Of a DNA stretch of 64,000 bases, positions 40,541-49,031 are shown in pieces. How positions within the stretch are numbered: position 1 is the stretch's first letter; each line of letters starts with the position of its first letter. This stretch comes from WRGT01 sp964450405 (GTDB lineage: Bacteria; Spirochaetota; UBA4802; UBA5550). Location of the stretch: contig CAYVCQ010000012.1 in the NCBI GenBank assembly GCA_964450405.1, positions 1-64,000 on the forward strand, given 5' to 3'. Position numbers and translations under genes: made by a program. The notes beneath the pieces are model-generated. The model made no database searches and was not told the origin of the DNA. It saw nothing but the letters and a program-made list of their open reading frames with translations.

Positions 40541-41554
40541 ATGGTTTCATTTGACCTATGTACTTATTGTACGCAGACTCCTAGAGTTCAATTCTGCAGT
40601 ACAAACTCCGAAGAGAATATTAAAAATCAGAAGGCAATGACTCAGCAGCTTGATGATCTTAAAATTCAGGTTACTGTCAATGATCGTTATTACCGCTGCA
40701 GTCAATGCGGTACTTACTACCGGTTTGATTCCGATTTTTCCGGCACCATCGGTTATTATGACCTTCGGCTTGTTCGTATTACTATTTTTGAGGCACTGTC
40801 GGTTTTTAAATCGGACTTTAAAACAGAGGGTGATTTCGACAAAGCTTATAGCGATGCTGAAGATTCGCGATTATCATTGGAAGAGAATATTTGTATTATG
40901 CTGCAAAGCCCCAATTCCAGAGCGCGTGAATTTGCAGCTGAAACTCTTGCCGATCTTTACAAAAAACAGAATAAACCGGAAAAGCTTCAGGAGCTCCTGC
41001 AGAATCCTGATGCAGAGATCAGGCTTGGAGCTTTGTGGTCTTATGCCGAAATTCCACGGAGATCTTATAACTCTGAAGATCCGGGATTAAATATCTCTAG
41101 TGGACTTTTCCACTACAAACCATTCATTAAATTAAAGTCATCAAAATTTGTGTTGGAACTTTTATGTGACCCGGACAAAAGAATTCGAAACATTGCCCGG
41201 AATTTCATTAAATCAATTTATTCTGGAAAAGGTGTGGAGCTTGCAGCCAAACTTCATCGTATCCCCTGCGAAAAATGGACTGCTGAATTGAAATACCTTC
41301 TGATTGAAAATAATTATCCATATCAGGATGAAAAGTGTTTTAAAGAATTATGCAATTTCCTGATTGATCCCGATGAAGAGACACGCCGTCAGGCACTAAG
41401 CCGTATTTATGATATATACTCTGAAAAAGATATTCCAGTTTATATAAATTACATTAAAGAAATATCAAAAAAGAATTCCACTCCGCAAACTGAATGGTTT
41501 CTTGAACACCCCAATGCCGGATTTGAAAAAGATGATGACGATTATTTTGATTAA
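40541..41554 (+). CDS. HEAT-like repeat protein with N-terminal zinc motif
   Basis: A 337-residue protein. The first ~65 residues hold CTYCTQTPRVQFC and, later, YRCSQCGTYYRFD, a likely split zinc ribbon. From residue ~110 a series of helical pairs looks like HEAT or armadillo repeats: CIMLQSPNSRAREFAAETLADLYKK, ELLQNPDAEIRLGALWSYAEI, ELLCDPDKRIRNIARNFIKSIY, NFLIDPDEETRRQALSRIYDIY. The D-P-[DN]-x-x-x-R motif repeated at each turn supports this. The C-terminus is very acidic (FEKDDDDYFD). A scaffold or protein-protein role is likely. The ribosome binding site is weak. Confidence 0.75.
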   Translation: MVSFDLCTYCTQTPRVQFCSTNSEENIKNQKAMTQQLDDLKIQVTVNDRYYRCSQCGTYYRFDSDFSGTIGYYDLRLVRITIFEALSVFKSDFKTEGDFDKAYSDAEDSRLSLEENICIMLQSPNSRAREFAAETLADLYKKQNKPEKLQELLQNPDAEIRLGALWSYAEIPRRSYNSEDPGLNISSGLFHYKPFIKLKSSKFVLELLCDPDKRIRNIARNFIKSIYSGKGVELAAKLHRIPCEKWTAELKYLLIENNYPYQDEKCFKELCNFLIDPDEETRRQALSRIYDIYSEKDIPVYINYIKEISKKNSTPQTEWFLEHPNAGFEKDDDDYFD

Positions 41555-41769
41555 TTCCTTTAAATTATGAAGGACCGTTTAACATCAAAGAGTTTAAAAT
41601 CAACTCTCCAATACTAACATATTATAATTAATATTCTTGAAAAAAATATTAATTCCGGTTACATTACTTGCACAAACAGCACCTGACAGGAACAAAGTCA
41701 ACAGAGCATAATGTAATTTGAAAATCCATTGGAATCACTAATGGATTTAAGAGGTTATTAATTAAAAGT

Positions 41770-42633
41770 ATGAAAAAAAAGAAACTCACTCAAAAAACTT
41801 CACCATCGGCTACCGGCATTCAGCGTATCTGGCGGATACTTACCGATCACGGTTTAAATGCAGGTTTATGCGGTTTCTTTTCATGGTCTCTTTTTTTTAC
41901 ACCGTCAACGGGAAGCAATCCCCTTGATTATGCTTATAACAGTTCATTGTCCGGTTTATTAATGCTAAGTGCATGGTTTGCCCAGTTAGCAGGCGCATGG
42001 CTGAAACGCTTTCCATTGCAGCAGCGTCTTGGCGAACCTGTTAAGGAAAAAGTCTCTGAAGACGATGAGGACAAATCATCTCTCCATCCTGTTATAGCAC
42101 CAAAGCAAAGCCAAATTACTTTTTACCTTGTAATGCATCCCATTATATCAGGCCTGCTTTTTGCAATGGGGTTTTCAAATTTATTTCCAAATTTGATGTC
42201 TGCATCAGACTCCAATCACTGGTGGACTATTCCCTGGATTATCCTGCTTATCGCAGCAGCTCTTGCCCCGGGAATTTTTACATACCGCGCCATGATACCG
42301 GTTGGCACAAGTAAACCCCGTTTTAAATGGATGAACAACAGCAATACTGAATATCTCGCAGACCAGCTATTAATCTTTTCCTGTATCATTCTCTTTGCCA
42401 GCATATTCGGTATGCCCGCGATGATGCAGGGGATAAAGCCTGTTAATCCGCAAAGTATAACTGAATGGTTATTGACAATTATTTTTCTTGTTCCATTGTT
42501 ATGGTTTGGCCTGATGCTTTTTTTTATTCCATTTCGTATTCTGCTGATTATTGAAGAGTTGGGCACATGGAAAAACCGTCTCTCATCTCTGCTGGCTGTT
42601 TCACCAGTTATTATTAAATATATAATCGGGTAG
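41770..42633 (+). CDS. polytopic membrane protein of unknown function
   Basis: A 287-residue protein with about six to seven hydrophobic helices (GLNAGLCGFFSWSLFF, GLLMLSAWFAQLAGAWL, FYLVMHPIISGLLFAMGF, WWTIPWIILLIAAALAPGIF, LLIFSCIILFASIFGMPAM, LLTIIFLVPLLWFGLMLFFIPF). A basic N-terminus and an acidic loop (KEKVSEDDEDKSSL) separate helices. No known family is recognised. It lies 215 bases after the HEAT-repeat gene in the same orientation. Confidence 0.7.
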   Translation: MKKKKLTQKTSPSATGIQRIWRILTDHGLNAGLCGFFSWSLFFTPSTGSNPLDYAYNSSLSGLLMLSAWFAQLAGAWLKRFPLQQRLGEPVKEKVSEDDEDKSSLHPVIAPKQSQITFYLVMHPIISGLLFAMGFSNLFPNLMSASDSNHWWTIPWIILLIAAALAPGIFTYRAMIPVGTSKPRFKWMNNSNTEYLADQLLIFSCIILFASIFGMPAMMQGIKPVNPQSITEWLLTIIFLVPLLWFGLMLFFIPFRILLIIEELGTWKNRLSSLLAVSPVIIKYIIG

Positions 42634-42682
42634 CATAATTCATGCTTATATTAAAGTTAAAATTATATCTTACTTTTCTTTA

Positions 42683-43336
42683 CTAAAAACGCCTTACCGC
42701 ACGAGTAATATATGAATTAACACTCTTTGAATCGTCAACAGAAGAGCCTGTAGTGAAACTCTGAGGCCACATGTTGAAGGGATTTGCACCATTTTCACTA
42801 GAACTCAGGTATGTGCCACTTGAAAGTCCCGGCACCGGTGTATAGCCGATTCCTTCTTTAAGATTCACCCACATCTGATTAAGTTCATCTTTTGATGGCA
42901 AAAACCAGTCGGTTTTTCCCCCTCCGTTATAATTCCTGCAAAGCAGTGCCGCGCTGTTTGTATGACCTGCCTGAATAATAATAGCAGTGGTATTAGAAAG
43001 TCCTGTTCCTATTGCCGTTCCCTGAGCGGTTACCCCGATTGCCGTGGTCACATTTGACCATACCTCTGAAGAACTTAGATCAGCTGGAGCGGCTTCCATA
43101 TATTTCCAGCCGTCATTTTCCCAGTTCGGATTTATATAGAATATCCATCCGCCTCCAGGCCCCTTTTCACGAAGATTGTACTCAATTCCATCCCTGGCAA
43201 ATTTATATAAATCATTGCGCTCACATGCGAAGGACAGAAAAACAAGAGCTATGCATAAAAATACCCTTTTCGCCTTGAAAATGTCATTTGTTGAAATGTT
43301 TCCATTTTTAAAATAAATATTCATTTTTTTCACCAT
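42683..43336 (-). CDS. DUF1566-type lipoprotein
   Basis: A 217-residue predicted lipoprotein; the signal sequence ends LSFAC with Cys38. The mature part has the DUF1566/Fib_succ_major-like pattern common in spirochaetes: LREKGPGGGWIFYINPNW, WKYMEAAPADLSSSEVWSN, KTDWFLPSKDELNQMWVNL and YLSSSENGANPFNMWPQSF...ITRAVRRF. Function unknown; it is expected on the cell surface or in the periplasm. AGAGCTTCG precedes ATG 43336; a second ATG four codons on is also possible. Confidence 0.83.
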   Translation of the reverse strand: MVKKMNIYFKNGNISTNDIFKAKRVFLCIALVFLSFACERNDLYKFARDGIEYNLREKGPGGGWIFYINPNWENDGWKYMEAAPADLSSSEVWSNVTTAIGVTAQGTAIGTGLSNTTAIIIQAGHTNSAALLCRNYNGGGKTDWFLPSKDELNQMWVNLKEGIGYTPVPGLSSGTYLSSSENGANPFNMWPQSFTTGSSVDDSKSVNSYITRAVRRF

Positions 43337-43816
43337 CGAAGCTCTTTTTTTTCTAAAACCACATCCTTTTACTATTAATGGGCCGCTTGTCCTGTCAGAG
43401 TTAGTTTTCTGACCCGGTAATGTCTTCTATAATTATCCGGATGTTTCTTATAGAATTTCTCTGCCCTTATTTTATGGCTTAATATTAACAAAAATTTAAT
43501 AACCTGTCATGGGTCAAAAGGCCTAAAGAACCGATTTTTTTATTTTTTTTTTCTCGATGGATTTTTTTATTTATAAAACGCCGTTGAAAAGAGACTAGGC
43601 ACTTCATTGCATTTTTACAACAATGATAGTGAAACTGTTTTTACTATTTCGCTGCTATTTACACAAAGTCTGGTTCTATTATTTTTTGTCATGATCGAAA
43701 GTTTCCTGAGAGACTTTTTTAAATAAAAAAGCAGAGAACTTAATCAAAGCTCTCTGCTTTTTAAAATAATCATACTTTTAAGAAACCGGTTCTTTAAACT
43801 AATTCTTACGCCTATT
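43337..43816. other. gene-free region with a short coding-like remnant and a terminator
   Basis: On the minus strand 43375-43491 an open frame of 38 codons (from TTG) reads AEKFYKKHPDNYRRHYRVRK and looks coding but lacks a ribosome binding site; it may be a remnant. The far end holds the terminator at 43725-43762. Confidence 0.4.
43725..43762 (-). terminator. rho-independent terminator of the exported helical protein gene
   Basis: AAAAGCAGAGAACT and AGCTCTCTGCTTTT pair around TAATCAA; on the minus strand the stem ends in a T-run. It lies about 55 bases after the stop at 43817. Confidence 0.85.
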
Positions 43817-44413
43817 CTACTCCAGCTCTTTGTTGTTATCCTTAACATCTTTTTTATATTTATCGGGAACAGTTTTTCCAGCAGCGGTGTATGAATCAAA
43901 TGAAAACTTTTTGGAAACTCTGCACGTATCGATTGCCAATTTATGATTTCCGGCTGCGGCTGCTTTCTTTGCATCAACAATATTCTGATGTGCAGATTGA
44001 AAATTCTGTGCTACCTTTGCGTTGTCAATAAAATCTACAAGTTCGGCTGCGGTGTCGTTGTATATCATCTCTGTCCGTGTTATGTAATCCGCGGCAAGTT
44101 CCTTATAGGTATCGGCATGAAGCTGCAGAAATTTATTATAGATGGCAATGGCTTCCTGATACTTTGACTGAGCAAGTTTTACCTTTCCATCTTTAAGTAA
44201 ATCTATTCCGGTTTTATAATGCTGCTTGACATAATAGTTCCCGAAGTTTTTCACAGGAACCTCCATAAGTTTAAACTCTGTCTCACATTTTTCCCGAAGC
44301 TGTGCTGCATCTGTTTGTTCAGTTGCGGAAAGAGCGCCTGCTGCAGTAAACATGATTGCAATCACCAGAGTAATCCCTAAAGTAAGTCCCTTTTTCATTG
44401 AATATGTTCTCAT
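43817..44413 (-). CDS. exported helical (TPR-like) protein
   Basis: A 198-residue protein with a signal peptide (LTLGITLVIAIMFTAAGALSA). The mature part is almost entirely helical: IDLLKDGKVKLAQSKYQEAIAIYNKFLQLHADTYKELAADY, then a pair like AAAAGNHKLAIDTCRVSKKFSFDSY. The C-terminus PDKYKKDVKDNNKELE resembles EKYKKDKADNRNRIYE of the exported protein at 59501-60304, and both have the same order of helices, so they look paralogous. Function unknown; a periplasmic scaffold is plausible. GGAGG precedes the ATG and a strong terminator follows, so it is probably well expressed. Confidence 0.75.
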   Translation of the reverse strand: MRTYSMKKGLTLGITLVIAIMFTAAGALSATEQTDAAQLREKCETEFKLMEVPVKNFGNYYVKQHYKTGIDLLKDGKVKLAQSKYQEAIAIYNKFLQLHADTYKELAADYITRTEMIYNDTAAELVDFIDNAKVAQNFQSAHQNIVDAKKAAAAGNHKLAIDTCRVSKKFSFDSYTAAGKTVPDKYKKDVKDNNKELE

Positions 44414-44471
44414 TATTTTATCCTCCGTTTATTATGAATGATTTCCATAAATACAATAGAGATTTTTTCCT

Positions 44472-44520
44472 GTTCAAAACCGGCGGTAATTTTTCTTTTG
44501 TGCATCTGGTGCAATGAAAT
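44472..44520. repeat. dispersed palindromic repeat copy (degenerate)
   Basis: GTTCAAAACCGGCGGTAATT then TTTCTTTTGTGCATCTGGTGC. The flank matches the copies at 6531 and 44647; the core is reduced to GTGC-ATCTG-GTGC. Confidence 0.45.
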
Positions 44521-44646
44521 TATATTATCCATCAGTTTCAAAGATCTGTTATTTCTACAATAGCTCTGCTGTATTTAAGAGTCATATTATATCATATCAA
44601 ATTTTATTTCAATTCTTTTAAATGATTTGTTTGAGTCATAAATTTT

Positions 44647-44700
44647 AACTGTTCAAAACCGCAGAAAATTATGCCATCCGCCAGTTTTTAGTAGTTACTG
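44647..44700. repeat. dispersed palindromic repeat copy (partial)
   Basis: AACTGTTCAAAACCGCAGAA, ATGCCATCCGCC and CAGTTTTTAGTAGTTACTG. It carries both flanks of the family (compare 6531 and 4642) with a decayed core. Confidence 0.45.
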
Positions 44701-44708
44701 TAAATTCA

Positions 44709-45068
44709 TCATAATAAAAAATCTTCAAGCGGAGCAGGATAATTGATTCTGCCGGAGGTCATTTTATAATAATGCATAGTTGCTAAAAAAATAAATAACG
44801 GCAGAAGAAAAACAAATAAAGCCATTTTCACCGATTTTTTTACAACTGCAGTAAATAGACAAAGCATCAGTCCGATTACATATACATAAAAACAGTTAAT
44901 GAAAAGTATTCCAGGTCCAATACTTTCGCCTGATAAAGAAGACGCCTGCTTAGTAAAATACCACAGCATGGCATATGAAAGTATATATGATGAAATACCG
45001 GCCGCAAGCGGCAGATACATCAGCATCGAAATTACATTTATTCTCCGGGAGTTTTTTATTTTTTCCAT
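44709..45068 (-). CDS. small three-helix membrane protein
   Basis: A 119-residue protein with three hydrophobic segments (VISMLMYLPLAAGISSYILSYAMLWY, ILFINCFYVYVIGLMLCLFTAVV, MALFVFLLPLFIFLATMHYY). Short cytoplasmic N-terminus (MEKIKNSRR). GGAG eight bases before the start. No family recognised. The GH13 gene lies upstream on the same strand, 82 bases away. Confidence 0.6.
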   Translation of the reverse strand: MEKIKNSRRINVISMLMYLPLAAGISSYILSYAMLWYFTKQASSLSGESIGPGILFINCFYVYVIGLMLCLFTAVVKKSVKMALFVFLLPLFIFLATMHYYKMTSGRINYPAPLEDFLL

Positions 45069-45150
45069 CTAAGAATCTCCAGAGGCAGATCATAGTAATT
45101 AGATTTCTCTATTGTTGATATATGCGCGCCGGTTTTAATTGAATGGGTTA

Positions 45151-46767
45151 TCAGAGTTTTTCCGCAATAATGATCTCATATGGGGAAAGAGAAACTTCTT
45201 CAGTTAAAATACTTCCGGCTCGTCTGCTATCGGGAAAAACAATTCTCCACTTATCGATATTTCCTACAGAAACTTTTTCAACCCTCGATGAAAAATTAAG
45301 TATAACAAGCATACGTTCTTCTTCAAAAACCCGTTCGTAGGCTATAATACTTTTATTGTTTAATTCTATTCCGCTCCACTCCCCTGCATAAAGCGCCTTT
45401 CTCGTTTGACGGAGTGTGATTAAACTGCGGTAGAAATGCAGCATTGAAGTCGGATCTTTCTCCTGCTCATTAACATTACGCTCCAGGTAATCTTTGTTAA
45501 CCGGAAGCCACGTTTTAGCTGTTGTAAAACCTGAATATGATCTGTTATTCCACTGCATCGGTGTGCGTTCCGGATCACGTCCTCCAAATAGCGGCCAGTA
45601 TCTCAGCCCCACGGGATCAACGATTTCACTTCTTTTTACTTTACCGTTACGCATACCAATCTCTTCACCGTAATAAATGAAAGGTGTCCCCTTTATTGTA
45701 AGCAGAAGTGCTGCTGCAATTTTTGCACGGGCATCTGTTTCATCTTCACTTGATGTTGCAAATCGTGTAGCTGCACGGGAAATATCGTGATTGGACAAAA
45801 CCTGGCAGGGCCATCCGTTTTTCGGAATCGGAGCATACCAGTCATGGAGACACTTACGGATTTTACGTGCATTCCAGGGCTGCATTAAAAGTGAAAAATC
45901 AAAAACAAGGTGGAGTTCATCGTTTCCATTTCCAAGATATTCTGCAGGCTGCTTATGATCTTCCGGATCGTCTATAAAAATTTCACCTACAGACATTCGC
46001 TCTGCGTATCCATCAAGCAGTTTACGGAAATCCTTTATAACAAGGTCATGTACTTCAGGGCGGTTTTTGTCATAGAGGTGCCTCTGCAAATCATATGGGC
46101 GGGGAGTTCTTCCTATTGTAAATGGATTACTTCTAAACTTGTCATCTTTTATATAGCAGCTTGCAACATCAAGCCGGAACCCATCAACGCCCTTATCAAG
46201 CCAGAATTTTATATCATTAAATATCGCCTCTTTAAGTGCAGGGTTGCGCCAGTTAACATCAGGCTGCTCTGGTAAAAATGAGTGGAGATAATATTCACCG
46301 GTCTGTTTGTCCAATTCCCATGCACTACCTCCGAAAACTCCCTTCCAGTTATTCGGCGCCTTCCCGTTTTTTCCAGGATGCCAGATATACCAGTCACGTT
46401 TAGGATTACTCTTTGAAGAACGGGACTCGATAAACCATTTATGAAGATGAGACGTATGATTAATAACAAGATCCAGTATTACTTTCATACCGCGACTGTG
46501 TGTTTCATCCAGCAGCCGGTTGAAATCATTCATTGTTCCAAATACAGGGTCGATGCCTATGTAGTCACTTATATCATATCCGAAATCGAACATTGGTGAA
46601 TTATTAATCGGAGAAAACCATATCCCCTCAACTCCAAGACTTTTAATGTAATCAAGCTTTTCAATCACTCCATTCAGATCACCAACACCATCCCCGTTTG
46701 AATCATAAAAACTTCGCGGATAGATCTGATATAATACACCATGTTTCCACCATACATACTCGTTCAT
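45151..46767 (-). CDS. GH13 alpha-glucosidase (oligo-1,6-glucosidase type)
   Basis: A 538-residue glycoside hydrolase family 13 enzyme of the intracellular alpha-glucosidase group; no signal peptide, so it acts in the cytoplasm on imported maltose, isomaltose or trehalose-type sugars. Conserved regions: LDLVINHTS (region I), GFRLDVAS with nucleophile Asp200 (II), VGEIF with acid/base Glu262 (III), LSNHD with Asp328 (IV). The opening WWKHGVLYQIYPRSFYDSNGDGVGDLNG is typical. GGGGTAAT precedes ATG. There is no sugar transporter beside it. Exact linkage specificity cannot be read; trehalose synthase-like or sucrose-active relatives share the layout. Confidence 0.93.
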   Translation of the reverse strand: MNEYVWWKHGVLYQIYPRSFYDSNGDGVGDLNGVIEKLDYIKSLGVEGIWFSPINNSPMFDFGYDISDYIGIDPVFGTMNDFNRLLDETHSRGMKVILDLVINHTSHLHKWFIESRSSKSNPKRDWYIWHPGKNGKAPNNWKGVFGGSAWELDKQTGEYYLHSFLPEQPDVNWRNPALKEAIFNDIKFWLDKGVDGFRLDVASCYIKDDKFRSNPFTIGRTPRPYDLQRHLYDKNRPEVHDLVIKDFRKLLDGYAERMSVGEIFIDDPEDHKQPAEYLGNGNDELHLVFDFSLLMQPWNARKIRKCLHDWYAPIPKNGWPCQVLSNHDISRAATRFATSSEDETDARAKIAAALLLTIKGTPFIYYGEEIGMRNGKVKRSEIVDPVGLRYWPLFGGRDPERTPMQWNNRSYSGFTTAKTWLPVNKDYLERNVNEQEKDPTSMLHFYRSLITLRQTRKALYAGEWSGIELNNKSIIAYERVFEEERMLVILNFSSRVEKVSVGNIDKWRIVFPDSRRAGSILTEEVSLSPYEIIIAEKL

Positions 46768-47049
46768 ATTACCCCGCTAATTGTATTAAGTTTTATCTTT
46801 TCCGCCCATACAGTATACTCACAGTAGAAATGAAATGTCAATAATAGTAAAAATTATTTTTTTAAGATTCCTGTAATAACAGCTGAAAATAAAGTAAAGC
46901 CTCTATCTCATTGTATCAAAGCACCGGAAAAATTCTCATCCGTTATTCTGATATTTATAAAAGTAACATTCTTGACAAATTATATTATTAAGAGTCAGGT
47001 AAATTGATTCCTTTAAAAATATTACAATAAAGATGTAAGGGTTAGTACG

Positions 47050-48063
47050 ATGATTCCGATGAATATAAAACGCGGCGCCACATATTTTTTAAAATTTTGT
47101 ATTGTTCTTCTGGCACTAATGACTATATACAGAGGTTTCATCTCCTGGCAGTATAATTCTTCCAGAAATTACGCAGAGAAAATTGAAGCTGATTGGAAAT
47201 TCGATCCGGATCTTAAATACAACCTTGATGGCGGCGAACCTCTATTTCTGGTTAAGCCTGAAAACAGAATTACCATGATTTTCATGGAGGGTTTCAGAAC
47301 ACAGAATCCCGCCGGTATGTATATGAACTGGTTTACAGAACTGCATACTAAATACAATATAAATATAATTGTCCCTGTATATGGACTACAGAGTTCCCCC
47401 TTTCAGCTGCGTTACCGCGAATGGTATCCCTCTGAAGATCTGCGGTCGGTACTTCAGACTTACGAGGCATATACTTCAATGCTTCCCAAAAATCACCGCA
47501 TAGTAACAGTATCTCAGTCATTCGGAACTTATCCACATGCGGGAATACTTGCCCGTGCATCGCGTAAACCGGATGCTGCAATATTTCTCTCTCCGCTTAA
47601 TACAAGCATTGAATATAGGGCAGCCGGAGATTTCGTGTTCTGGCTTTCCAAACAGATGAATTGGCTGCAATATATTATAACATTTACTAAACCCGCTCCT
47701 TCACCAAATCGTGCCTCGGTTTGGGATATTGTTAATCCGGAGAAAAACAGAAAAATGGCAAACCGCTTCCCGATTAATCCTGAGGATAAATCTCATCTTG
47801 GAGTGCAGGTTCAGGAAACAGCAGAGCTTATGGAAAAAACTCTGCTGCCGCAGATTAAGAAAACTAGAATTCTTGTAGTAAACGGTGACAGCGATTTGTA
47901 TTTTGCTCAGAAAGGTTTTAGTAATACAGCTGCACTTTTGAAAAAAAACGGCAATACAGTTGATCATATAATTTTAAAAAACTCCGGCCATATGGTACTC
48001 GTAGATAACGGCGAAGATCAGCTTAAGTCGAAAATTCTTCAAATTTTAAAAGGAGACCATTAA
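47050..48063 (+). CDS. membrane-anchored alpha/beta hydrolase
   Basis: A 337-residue protein with an N-terminal anchor (YFLKFCIVLLALMTIYRGFI). The rest has an alpha/beta hydrolase outline: MIFMEGFRTQNPAG (oxyanion region), IVTVSQSFGTYPHAGI as nucleophile elbow (S-x-S-x-G), VVNGDSDLYFAQKGF with the Asp and KNSGHMVLVDNG with the His. It would be an esterase or lipase facing the periplasm. AAGGGTTAG precedes the start; TTGACA at 46972 may be part of its promoter. The elbow is SQSFG rather than the usual GxSxG. Confidence 0.8.
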   Translation: MIPMNIKRGATYFLKFCIVLLALMTIYRGFISWQYNSSRNYAEKIEADWKFDPDLKYNLDGGEPLFLVKPENRITMIFMEGFRTQNPAGMYMNWFTELHTKYNINIIVPVYGLQSSPFQLRYREWYPSEDLRSVLQTYEAYTSMLPKNHRIVTVSQSFGTYPHAGILARASRKPDAAIFLSPLNTSIEYRAAGDFVFWLSKQMNWLQYIITFTKPAPSPNRASVWDIVNPEKNRKMANRFPINPEDKSHLGVQVQETAELMEKTLLPQIKKTRILVVNGDSDLYFAQKGFSNTAALLKKNGNTVDHIILKNSGHMVLVDNGEDQLKSKILQILKGDH

Positions 48064-48230
48064 CAACGGTTATCATCCTCTTAAAAACAGAATCAGGATT
48101 CCTTCTGAAACATTTTTTTTGATTTAATAAAATTGTTAAATGATAATTCCTTCACATATACTTTAGTCTAAAAATAAAATATTAAATCCCGCCGCCATCG
48201 AATGCGGATGGGAGAACAGAGGTTGCTGCA

Positions 48231-48791
48231 ATGACAATATCAAGAGATGATTCACTTGCACTATTAAAACAATATATCAAGAATGAAAAGATGTTCGCAC
48301 ATTCTCTAGCATCGGAGGCCGTTATGCGAGCCATTGCCCGACGTCTTAATGAGAACGAGCACGAATGGGGAACTGCCGGTCTTCTTCACGACATCGACGT
48401 CGAAGTAACCAATGCAGATATGAAAACCCACGGTCTTAAAGCTGCAGAAATATTAAATGAAAAAGGCTACAAGCCGGAGATAATCGAAGCAATAAAAATG
48501 CATAACGAAGAATCTGCCGGATTGATGAGATCAGAAAAATTTCATCATGCACTTGCCGCATGTGAAACTATAACGGGACTGATCTTTGCCACAACCATGG
48601 TCTATCCCGACAAAAAATTATCCAGTGTAAAACCAAAATCTATAACCAAGCGCATGAAAGAGAAAATCTTTGCCGCTTCGGTTAATAGAGATAGTATCAT
48701 GGAATGTGAAAAAATCGGAATACCGATTGATGAGTTTGCTGAAATTTCATTAAAAGCTCTACAGGAGATAAGCAGTGAACTTGGATTTTAA
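48231..48791 (+). CDS. HD-domain (HDIG-type) phosphohydrolase
   Basis: A 186-residue soluble protein. The HD motif GLLHDIDVE gives the His-Asp pair; FAHSLASEAVMRAIARRL provides the first His, KTHGLKAAEIL and IKMHNEES further metal ligands. This is a small HDIG protein of the group annotated as metal-dependent phosphohydrolases acting on nucleotides or similar. AGAGG sits eight bases before the ATG. The C-terminal helices (MKEKIFAASVNRDSIMECEKIGIPIDEFAEISLKAL) are conserved in the family. Substrate unknown. Confidence 0.9.
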   Translation: MTISRDDSLALLKQYIKNEKMFAHSLASEAVMRAIARRLNENEHEWGTAGLLHDIDVEVTNADMKTHGLKAAEILNEKGYKPEIIEAIKMHNEESAGLMRSEKFHHALAACETITGLIFATTMVYPDKKLSSVKPKSITKRMKEKIFAASVNRDSIMECEKIGIPIDEFAEISLKALQEISSELGF

Positions 48792-48869
48792 TTATATACT
48801 TATAGTTACTTAATAACCACAGTTTGTTCCGCTTCGAATTATCATCAAGTTACTTCTCAAAAACCATAG

Positions 48870-48940
48870 GATATTATTGCTCTCCGTATCTTCGGCGCGG
48901 AGGACACAGCTTTTACCACTGGTTTATCAGAGTAACATCA
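48870..48940. repeat. dispersed palindromic repeat copy, inverted, degenerate core
   Basis: CTCTCCGTATCTTCGGCGCGGAGG followed by ACCACTGGTTTATCAGAGTAAC. The right flank is the reverse complement of the left flank at 4642 (CTACTGATAAACTGG), so this copy lies in the opposite direction. Confidence 0.6.
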
Positions 48941-49031
48941 ATAAATTCCACCCTAAATTACTTGACATAAACAGACGTAAATTATGTGAATAAAATCGGA
49001 TTTTTATTTTTCTAATATACGGATATAAAAC

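Noticed and set aside
40650..41090. 146-codon alternative frame inside the HEAT-repeat gene
   Set aside because: Shifted frame within a gene with clear repeat structure; its own product shows no pattern.
48962..48996. promoter TTGACA with TAAAAT upstream of the large dehydrogenase
   Set aside because: The spacing is 23 bases, too long for a sigma70 promoter; no better -10 was found.
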